A program made the position numbers and the translations under genes. DNA of 16,382 bases from Lentimicrobiaceae bacterium (GTDB lineage Bacteria > Bacteroidota > Bacteroidia > Bacteroidales > JALOCA01). The notes under the pieces are model-generated. The model ran no database searches. It was not told the origin of the DNA and saw nothing but the letters and a program-made list of their open reading frames with translations. This document shows positions 8,458-15,184 of the stretch, in pieces. The stretch spans positions 1-16,382 of the forward strand of contig JALOCA010000052.1 of the NCBI GenBank assembly GCA_023227965.1, read 5' to 3'. How positions within the stretch are numbered: position 1 is the stretch's first letter; the number at the start of each line of letters is the position of its first letter.

Positions 8458-11400
8458 ATGAATGTAAAACTATATATATATGCCATATTACTACTTGCGG
8501 AAGGAATGATCTATTCGGGATCCCTAAAAGCGCAAGAGAAGGCTGCTACGGCAATAATTACCGGTGTTGTAGTTGACAGGAAGAATCAACCTGTTGCCGA
8601 TGTTAAAGTAAGTATTCAGGAAAACAGAGGTGAAGTTTTCACAGGCAAAAACGGACAATTTGAGATAAACAGCAAAAACCTCAACGATCTTCTTGTGTTT
8701 GAAAAACAGGGTTATGCGCGTGTGGAAGTGATTGCAATGGATGTAAAATCCAAAGTCACACTCGAAACTACACCCATAGAAATGGGTGTTGACGACGATG
8801 TAAATATTCCTTTCGGAATTCGCAAAAAACGTGAAATCACGGGTGCCATCAGTACGCTGGACATGGATCAGATGCCGCATAACCTCACAGGTTCGATTTC
8901 GAACTACCTGCCTGGTCGAATACCGGGGCTGTTTGTTTCAGCTCCGGGTAGTGTACCTGGCAATAATGATGGTCCTCTCTTATCGCGTGGACTGGATGCC
9001 TATCCTGTTTATGGGGGCACTCATGTTACCACCCCATTATTAATTTTAGATGGTGCCGAACGGCCATTTACAGAGTTGGATGCGCAAGAGATAGAGTCGA
9101 TTACAGTGCTGAAAGATGCGGCCGCAACAGCCTGGTATGGCGTACGCGGAGGCAACGGGGTAATTCTGGTCACAACAAAGCGCGGAAATGCCAATAAATC
9201 TGAAATTTCTTTCGATGCCTCCAATATCTGGAAGGTACCCGAATCAATGCCGAGAGTGGTGGATTCCTATTCAATGGCTACGCTGATCAACCAGGCATTG
9301 GCCAATGAGGGGGCAGCGCCACGGTTTTCCCAGGTACAATTGGATGGCTATAATGCGGGTACTGACCCATATCTTTATCCCAACAACAACCTGCCCAATC
9401 AACTTCTGAAAAACGCAACGCTCAGCCAACGTTTTGTATTGAACGCATCAGGGGGGAATAAAATAGCCAAATACTTCGTGTTGGGCAGTTATTACAATCA
9501 GGGCGGATTATTTGCCGGCACCCAACAGAAGGAGTTTGATTCCAACATGAATTACAAGCGTTACAATCTTCGAAGCAATGTTAATGTAAACGTAACCAAA
9601 GACCTGGATGTGGGCATGGACATTAGCCTCCGCCACGAAGACTTGCATCAACCGGGGGCAGGATGGTCAACAGTTTACAACAATATCATGGAGACCCCGG
9701 CTTTTGCCTATCCGCTGATCAACCCCGACGGATCATACGGAGGCAGTAGTACCTTCCAGCAAAATCCATTGGCACAGTTACAAAAAACTGGTTTTCAGTC
9801 AACCGTAACCCGAAATTTGTCATTTAACTTTTCGGCCAAATATAAAATGGAGGCTATTTTAAAAGGCCTGTCAGCCAACGCCTATTCTTCATACTACATA
9901 TATCAGGATTTCACATCAGGTCAAACACAGAACTTTCAGGTATACTCCTACGATCCTACCCAACCAGCAGAAGCGCAATATAAGCGCTATGGCGTAGAGT
10001 CGCGTTTGGCCTATCGGACTGGCACATTGGCCAATTATACCCGTAATGTTGAATTTTGGGGAGGGTTTGACTACGATCGCAATTTCGGTGACCATAAATT
10101 AAATCTGTCTACAAAATACCAGCAGGGTATGAGGTCGATCCCCTTAACCTTTCCTATTAAATTTCAAGGAGTTTCTTTGAGGGCGTCCTATGGATACAAG
10201 AACAAATATCTGGCTGAATTTGTAAGCAGCTATAACGGAACAGAGGCATTTATGAAAGGAAAACGATTCGGATTCTTCCCTGCAGTATCGGCCGGATGGG
10301 TTCTTTCTGAAGAAGATTTTCTGAAAGGGTCGTCTTCTATTAATTATTTAAAACTGCGTGCATCGGTTGGTACAGTCGGATATAAAGGGATGGATGAATT
10401 TCTAACGTCCGATAGATTATTTCCTTACGAAGATCGTTATTTTGCCTATGGTGGTGGTTTCCCGTTTGGAACAGGTTTTACGGCCGCGCCACGAACACCG
10501 GCGCTCAGTTACCCTAACAAAAATATCACATGGGAGAAGGTGCAAAGGAAAAATGTGGGAATTGATATGCATTTATTGAACTGCTCGCTGGCGATAACCG
10601 CTGATGTATTTCAGGAAGACCGTACCCAAATCCTTACCGGGTCGCTGCTTCCTGCGATAATTGGACGCAGTCCATTTCCCATGAATGATGGCGCAGCCCA
10701 ATACAAAGGGGCAGAAGGTTCTGTCAATTATTCTAAAAAGGTAGGTGATGTCAGCTTATCAGTCTATGGCAATTATACCTTTTCGAAGAACAAAGTAATC
10801 GCGATGAACGAAGATGCTGGAATACCTGACTATCAAAAGCAGGTAGGACGTTCGTTGAATGCAGTATACCAGTACCAGGCCCTGGGCCTTTTCCAAAGTG
10901 CAGAGGAGATCAAAAACAGTCCGAAGCAACAATTCGGGCTCTATGTAGTCCCCGGTGATATCAAATACAGAGATATTAACGACGACGGGAACATCAACAG
11001 TTTAGATGCCGTACGTTCTGATGACATGTTGAATTTTCCCACTTCTTTCATTGGCTTTGGCGGTTCGCTGAAGTATGCCGGATTTGACTTTTCATTCCAT
11101 TTCTATGGCATTATGGGAGGTACCGAAAGCACTGCAGGAATCATCAACCGCGGGAATAACTCCAACGGTTATATCACCCAATACAGCAGTGAGGCCTGGA
11201 CCACATCAAACACTAATGCAAGGTTTCCGCGCCTGTCTATTAGCGAACGTGCCAACAACACCCAGGCATCCACTTTCTGGAGACGGTCAAGTGATGAATT
11301 AACCCTGAAAAATGTAGAGTTGGGTTATACTCTTCCGATAGCAGTATCCAAAGCTGTCCATTTAAACAGTTGCCGGTTCTACCTGAGCGGCATGGATCTC

Positions 11401-11496
11401 CTTCGATTTGACCATCGTGACGGAATCTACAGTTCAGGAATAGGAGATTTACCCTGGATGCAATCTTACTCGATGGGTGTAAATATTAAATTTTAA
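8458..11496 (+). CDS. SusC/RagA-type TonB-dependent transporter without STN domain (second pair)
   Basis: This 1012-residue importer has a signal peptide (about residues 1-25, ending SLKAQ), a carboxypeptidase-regulatory-like domain (34-105: ITGVVVDRKNQPVADVKVSI), a divergent TonB-box region (VDDDVNIPFGIRKKREITGA, 111-130), a plug (about 126-244, with LLILDGAERPF, IESITVLKDAAATAWYGVRG and GVILVTTKRG) and a barrel ending ...YSMGVNIKF. It is about 150 residues shorter than the first SusC mainly because it lacks the STN domain, so it probably cannot signal to FecR. The TonB-box region differs from the usual EVVAVGYG form. ATG 8458 follows a 44-base gap after the first SusD with no terminator, so the two transporter pairs are probably co-transcribed. 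The partner SusD gene starts 20 bases later. Confidence 0.95.
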   Translation: MNVKLYIYAILLLAEGMIYSGSLKAQEKAATAIITGVVVDRKNQPVADVKVSIQENRGEVFTGKNGQFEINSKNLNDLLVFEKQGYARVEVIAMDVKSKVTLETTPIEMGVDDDVNIPFGIRKKREITGAISTLDMDQMPHNLTGSISNYLPGRIPGLFVSAPGSVPGNNDGPLLSRGLDAYPVYGGTHVTTPLLILDGAERPFTELDAQEIESITVLKDAAATAWYGVRGGNGVILVTTKRGNANKSEISFDASNIWKVPESMPRVVDSYSMATLINQALANEGAAPRFSQVQLDGYNAGTDPYLYPNNNLPNQLLKNATLSQRFVLNASGGNKIAKYFVLGSYYNQGGLFAGTQQKEFDSNMNYKRYNLRSNVNVNVTKDLDVGMDISLRHEDLHQPGAGWSTVYNNIMETPAFAYPLINPDGSYGGSSTFQQNPLAQLQKTGFQSTVTRNLSFNFSAKYKMEAILKGLSANAYSSYYIYQDFTSGQTQNFQVYSYDPTQPAEAQYKRYGVESRLAYRTGTLANYTRNVEFWGGFDYDRNFGDHKLNLSTKYQQGMRSIPLTFPIKFQGVSLRASYGYKNKYLAEFVSSYNGTEAFMKGKRFGFFPAVSAGWVLSEEDFLKGSSSINYLKLRASVGTVGYKGMDEFLTSDRLFPYEDRYFAYGGGFPFGTGFTAAPRTPALSYPNKNITWEKVQRKNVGIDMHLLNCSLAITADVFQEDRTQILTGSLLPAIIGRSPFPMNDGAAQYKGAEGSVNYSKKVGDVSLSVYGNYTFSKNKVIAMNEDAGIPDYQKQVGRSLNAVYQYQALGLFQSAEEIKNSPKQQFGLYVVPGDIKYRDINDDGNINSLDAVRSDDMLNFPTSFIGFGGSLKYAGFDFSFHFYGIMGGTESTAGIINRGNNSNGYITQYSSEAWTTSNTNARFPRLSISERANNTQASTFWRRSSDELTLKNVELGYTLPIAVSKAVHLNSCRFYLSGMDLLRFDHRDGIYSSGIGDLPWMQSYSMGVNIKF

Positions 11497-11516
11497 GAAA
11501 TTCTAAACTACAGATC

Positions 11517-13250
11517 ATGAAAACAAATATAAAACTAGGATTACTATCCGTTGTGATGCTTGGACTTGGTCTCTCAGCATGCGACTACCTGGACAATCCA
11601 GTCCGTAATGAATCCATTACGGAGGATTTCATATGGACGCAGAGGGATCGGATCAAAGGGGTATCCAGTATAGCCTATACCTACTTAAACAGGGATATGT
11701 ACAATCCTATTGACGGAGGTGGTGCCATGATGTCTCAGGCGTGTGATGAAGCGGTAAACTCCAACAGTAACTCATGGGTTAGAACCTTTACAAACGGGGT
11801 TTGGAGCCCAAACGTAACAATGGATGATATCTATAGCAACATGTACACGGGTATTCGTTATTGCAACTATGCTTTCGAAAATTTAGATAAAGGAAAAGCT
11901 TATATTTTACCCATTAATGCAACTTATATAAACGTTGACTCAACTATTGTTCGCTACAAGGCAGAAAACTACTTCCTGCGTGCCTACTTTTACTCCGAGT
12001 TAATTAAAAGGTTCGGCGGGGTTCCGATTGTAACTAATGTGATGAATCTAACGGATGATTTGAATTTACCACGAAATTCTGTTGACGAGGTGGTCACTCA
12101 GATTGTTCAGGATTGTGACAAAGCAGCCCGTTCTTTACCTAAAACAATGCGTAATTGGATGGATGCCAACGAAAGCAAAGAGCGTGGACGTGTTGGTCAG
12201 TCCAGCGCCCTGGCGCTAAAATCGCGCGTATTGTTGTTAGCTGCCAGTCCGCTTTGGAACACCACGGGCGATGTTGCCAAATGGCAAAGAGCAGCAGATG
12301 CATCTTTGGCCTGTATCCAGTTTGCTGAAGCAAATGCATCCAACATGGATCTGATGACATGGACAGATTTGACCGGAGATAAATTGTTTAATGCAACCAA
12401 TTGGGAGACTAATGGGCCCAAAGAGGCGCTCTTATGGGGATATCCCACTAGCCGCAACGACATCGAACTAAACAATGCCCCTGTCAGCTATTCCGGCGCA
12501 TTAGGCCGATGCAACCCCTCACAGGAGTTGGTGGATGCTTTTGAGATGAAAACCACGGGTTTGCCCATAACCGATCCGGCATCAAATTTTAATCCTCTTA
12601 GTCCATATGCAAACCGAGATCCGCGGCTCACGCTTGATATCCTGTACAATGGGAATACATTTAAAAGTGTATCTGTCGATACCTATGCCGCTGACGCTGC
12701 AGGGCTACCGGGTAAAGACGGTATAGGAAAAAATGTAAATGCTACACGTACAGGCTACTACATGAGCAAATTTCTTAATTCCAGTGTGGTATGGAATTCC
12801 AGTTCAAACGTGAGCAGAAGGCGTGCTCCCATCTTGATGCGTTATGCTGAAGTGTTGCTGAACTATGCCGAGGCATTAAACGAAGCACAGGGACCAGTAG
12901 CCGATGTGTATAAGTATATGAATAAGGTGCGTACCCGTGCCCAAATGCCTAATTTGCCTGCTGGTTTAACGAAGGATCAGATGCGTACCCGCATCCAGAA
13001 CGAGCGTCGCGTTGAATTTTGTTTCGAAGAGATGCGTTTCTTTGATGTCCGTCGCTGGAAATTGGGCGCCACCTATTTCAATAAACCGATTACTGGTGTG
13101 AAAATCACAGTGGACGCGGCAAAGAAACCGGTCAGTTTTGAAAAATTCGAAGTTGAAAAACGCAAATGGGATGAAAAAATGAATCTCTATCCGATTAGTC
13201 AAAACCAGCTCTACAGGGCGTCTAAACTTGTACAAAATCCGGGTTGGTAA
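11517..13250 (+). CDS. SusD/RagB-family outer-membrane glycan-binding lipoprotein (second pair)
   Basis: This 577-residue lipoprotein has signal peptide MKTNIKLGLLSVVMLGLGLS followed by AC, lipobox LSAC with cysteine 22. SusD signatures: YKAENYFLRAYFYSELIKRF then GGVPIV in the N-terminal half; ILMRYAEVLLNYAEALNEA, MNKVRTRAQ, TRIQNERRVEFCFEEMRFFD and the closing NLYPISQNQLYRASKLVQNP then GW in the C-terminal domain. It shares the local block LPAGLT..QMR.RI.NER.VE..FE with the first SusD, indicating related but clearly diverged proteins. It should be the surface lid of the second SusC. ATG 11517 is the only sensible start. It is the last gene of the transporter operon: a strong palindrome follows at 13301. 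Confidence 0.95.
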   Translation: MKTNIKLGLLSVVMLGLGLSACDYLDNPVRNESITEDFIWTQRDRIKGVSSIAYTYLNRDMYNPIDGGGAMMSQACDEAVNSNSNSWVRTFTNGVWSPNVTMDDIYSNMYTGIRYCNYAFENLDKGKAYILPINATYINVDSTIVRYKAENYFLRAYFYSELIKRFGGVPIVTNVMNLTDDLNLPRNSVDEVVTQIVQDCDKAARSLPKTMRNWMDANESKERGRVGQSSALALKSRVLLLAASPLWNTTGDVAKWQRAADASLACIQFAEANASNMDLMTWTDLTGDKLFNATNWETNGPKEALLWGYPTSRNDIELNNAPVSYSGALGRCNPSQELVDAFEMKTTGLPITDPASNFNPLSPYANRDPRLTLDILYNGNTFKSVSVDTYAADAAGLPGKDGIGKNVNATRTGYYMSKFLNSSVVWNSSSNVSRRRAPILMRYAEVLLNYAEALNEAQGPVADVYKYMNKVRTRAQMPNLPAGLTKDQMRTRIQNERRVEFCFEEMRFFDVRRWKLGATYFNKPITGVKITVDAAKKPVSFEKFEVEKRKWDEKMNLYPISQNQLYRASKLVQNPGW

Positions 13251-13300
13251 ACTAATATGTTGAATTATAGCTACATAAAATAATTATCTAACAATTTTTT

Positions 13301-13343
13301 AAACCTTGGGCAAGTACCTTTTGGAGGGGAAAGCCCAAGGTTT
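13301..13343 (+). terminator. Palindrome ending the SusCD operon
   Basis: AAACCTTGGGC (13301-13311) and GCCCAAGGTTT (13333-13343) form a perfect 11-bp stem with a 21-base loop. It starts 50 bases after the stop of the second SusD and is followed by TTTATATTAGATTGTTTT, a broken U-rich stretch. The arrangement fits an intrinsic terminator of the operon, though the long loop and interrupted U-tract make it weaker than the textbook form. The rest of the gap to 13489 shows no convincing promoter. Confidence 0.6.
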
Positions 13344-13489
13344 ATATTAGATTGTTTTAATCATAAAATGTGCTGAATGAAAATACTTCTTTTACTTAAG
13401 TCCTGATAAGAGTATGCAGTCCGATATGGCCCATAACTTGTGACTGACACTGAATTCCAAATTATCGGATTTACAAAATGCAATAATAC

Positions 13490-13681
13490 ATGAAAAAGTA
13501 TTCGGCCTATTTATTAACATGCCTCAGAATTGTGGTGGGATGGCATTTCCTCTATGAAGGAATTGCCAAATTAATGAGCACAGGATGGAGCGCTAAAATT
13601 TACCTGATGGGTTCAACTTGGATATTTGATGACCTCTTTCAACAAATGGCCGCATCTCCCAGGAATAATGAAATTAGTTGA
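13490..13681 (+). CDS. DoxX-family membrane protein, N-terminal fragment (frameshifted)
   Basis: The fragment codes for 63 residues beginning MKKYSAYLLTCLRIVVGWHF, followed by LYEGIAKLMSTGW: the first membrane helix and conserved loop typical of DoxX-family proteins. Up to residue 57 (ending QQMAASP) the sequence is family-like; the last six residues (RNNEIS) and the TGA result from a frame change. The next frame continues the DoxX fold directly from GIMKLVDFLNIWGLILIG, so the intact gene would run 13490-15008 and code for 505 residues. One extra A at 13661 between CCC and GGA explains the break. It may be a sequencing or assembly error, a real inactivating mutation, or, less likely, a +1 recoding site. 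No strong ribosome binding site is seen before ATG 13490. It is separated from the transporter operon by the palindrome at 13301-13343. Confidence 0.72.
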   Translation: MKKYSAYLLTCLRIVVGWHFLYEGIAKLMSTGWSAKIYLMGSTWIFDDLFQQMAASPRNNEIS

Positions 13682-15008
13682 CTTTCTGAATATTTGGGGA
13701 CTTATCCTGATCGGACTTTCGCTGTTTGCCGGACTTCTGATTCGTTGGTCGTCCATTGCCGGGGCTATTTTATTGCTTTTTTATTATGTGGCTTATCCAC
13801 CGGTTCCAGGTTATACGTTTGGATCAGTTACTGAAGGTAGTTACCTGTGGATAAACAAAACGCTGATTGAGTTTTTTATTTTGCTGATTTTTACCGCACT
13901 TCCGGTGGACTTTTTCTTTGGTTTCGACCGATGGATCAGGCGGTGGAAAGATGAAAAAGCCCACGTGCCTGCGCCCACGGTTAAAGAAGGCACCTCGTTT
14001 CAACGCCGCGAAATGTTACGCGATTTGATCAGTGTACCGATAATTGGTGCTTTTGCCTATGCTACCTATAAAAAGAAGAAATGGGACAGTTTTGAGGAAA
14101 AGTTTATGACCGGGAAGCCGGATGTCACTTCTGGCCCAACCCTAAAAAGTTTCCAGTTTGCTTCAATTGCTGACCTGAAAGGGGAATTACCCAAAGGATT
14201 AATCGGTGATCTGGGCCTTAGACGTCTGATTATGGGTGGAAACTTGATTGGAGGCTGGGCTCACGCGCGCGACCTGGTTTATGTGTCAAAACTTGTAAAA
14301 GCCTATCATACAGACGAGCGCATGATGATTACTTTACAAATAGCTGAGCGATGTGGAGTTAACGCGATCATTACTAATCCTTCCCTGGGTCGGATCATGA
14401 ATAAATACTGGCATGAAACAGGTGGAAAAATAAAATTTATTTCTGATTGCGGACATAAGGATGGTTTCCTGGAAGGGACTAGGCAGACTCAACACGCAGG
14501 CGCTTCAGCAATGTATTGCCAGGGCGGGGATGCTTACCGTCTGGTAATGGCCAGTAAGTTTGATGTAATCAGAAAAGGACTTGAATTAATCCAGAGTTAT
14601 GGAAAACCCGCTGGTGTAGGAGCTCATCGCATAGAAACCATTCAGGAATGTGTAAAACTAGGCATCAAACCTGATTTCTGGGTAAAAACCCTGCACGAAC
14701 TCAATTATTGGTCAGCACAAGTCGATACCGATAGAAAAGAGCCAATTGAACGTGGGTTTCAAGACAATATTTTCTGTTTGAAACCGCAGGAAACCATCGA
14801 TTTCATGAATGGATTGGAAGAAACTTGGATCGCTTTCAAAGTGCTGGCCGCAGGAGCTATTGAGCCTAAAGATGGATTCCAGTGCGCGTTTGACAATGGA
14901 GCAGACTTCATCTTTGTAGGAATGTATGATTTTCAGATTGTGGATGATTGCAATATAGCTTTAAATTCATTGACAAATATAAAGAGGGCCCGGCCATGGA
15001 GAGGATAA
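13626..15008 (+). CDS. DoxX C-terminal part fused to a TIM-barrel-like domain (downstream part of the frameshifted gene)
   Basis: The frame is open from a TTG at 13626 (460 residues), but true homology starts at about 13662, where it continues the DoxX protein begun at 13490; ATG 13668 is the first ATG. Residues 15-100 hold the remaining membrane helices (FLNIWGLILIGLSLFAGLLI, WSSIAGAILLLFYYVAY, LIEFFILLIFTALPVDFFF) and the YPPVPG loop. After a charged linker comes SFQRREMLRDLISVPIIGAF (124-143), which resembles a twin-arginine signal (RR at 127-128 then a hydrophobic stretch). Residues about 185-460 look like a TIM barrel, with repeated strand-helix units: LRRLIMGGNLIGG, CGVNAIITNP, KIKFISDCG, GKPAGVGAHRIETIQECVKL, PDFWVKTLHE, EETWIAFKVLAAGAIEP and NGADFIFVGMYDFQIVDD. 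Aldo/keto-reductase-like or another barrel enzyme is possible; reaction unknown. The protein ends at TAA 15006-15008. Confidence 0.75.
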   Translation: MMTSFNKWPHLPGIMKLVDFLNIWGLILIGLSLFAGLLIRWSSIAGAILLLFYYVAYPPVPGYTFGSVTEGSYLWINKTLIEFFILLIFTALPVDFFFGFDRWIRRWKDEKAHVPAPTVKEGTSFQRREMLRDLISVPIIGAFAYATYKKKKWDSFEEKFMTGKPDVTSGPTLKSFQFASIADLKGELPKGLIGDLGLRRLIMGGNLIGGWAHARDLVYVSKLVKAYHTDERMMITLQIAERCGVNAIITNPSLGRIMNKYWHETGGKIKFISDCGHKDGFLEGTRQTQHAGASAMYCQGGDAYRLVMASKFDVIRKGLELIQSYGKPAGVGAHRIETIQECVKLGIKPDFWVKTLHELNYWSAQVDTDRKEPIERGFQDNIFCLKPQETIDFMNGLEETWIAFKVLAAGAIEPKDGFQCAFDNGADFIFVGMYDFQIVDDCNIALNSLTNIKRARPWRG

Positions 15009-15114
15009 AATTAAAGGAGAGGCTGCATTTTTAGATAACCTCTGAATGAAGAGTAAAATAATTAATAGTGAGTTTAAACTAATTAGATCGCAATTGGATG
15101 TCTTTTTACACATA

Positions 15115-15133
15115 AACCGGAATATCTCCGGTT
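15115..15133. other. Short perfect hairpin upstream of the beta-helix gene
   Basis: AACCGGA (15115-15121), loop ATATC, TCCGGTT (15127-15133) form a 7-bp perfect stem. Neither side is followed by a clear T-run, so it is not a convincing terminator; it may be a structure in the leader of the downstream gene or an end of the acquired segment. Nothing else recognisable was found in 15009-15170. Confidence 0.4.
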
Positions 15134-15170
15134 CGAAAAATTCAAATTAGATTTTTAAGTTATACTAAAT

Positions 15171-15177
15171 GGGGAGA
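15171..15177 (+). promoter_or_regulatory. Strong Shine-Dalgarno sequence (GGGGAGA)
   Basis: GGGGAGA lies 7 bases before ATG 15185, ideal spacing for ribosome binding. The other genes of the window have no such motif at this place, as is usual in Bacteroidota. It fixes the start of the beta-helix gene and suggests an origin in a lineage that uses Shine-Dalgarno initiation. Confidence 0.6.
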
Positions 15178-15184
15178 TTATATT

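Noticed and set aside
15018..15043. AGAGG/CCTCT inverted repeat after the TIM-barrel gene as a terminator
   Set aside because: The stem has only 5 bp with a 16-base loop and no following T-run.
15161..15166. TATACT as a -10 promoter element for the beta-helix gene
   Set aside because: No -35 box lies at 16-18 bases, and transcription would start inside the Shine-Dalgarno sequence.
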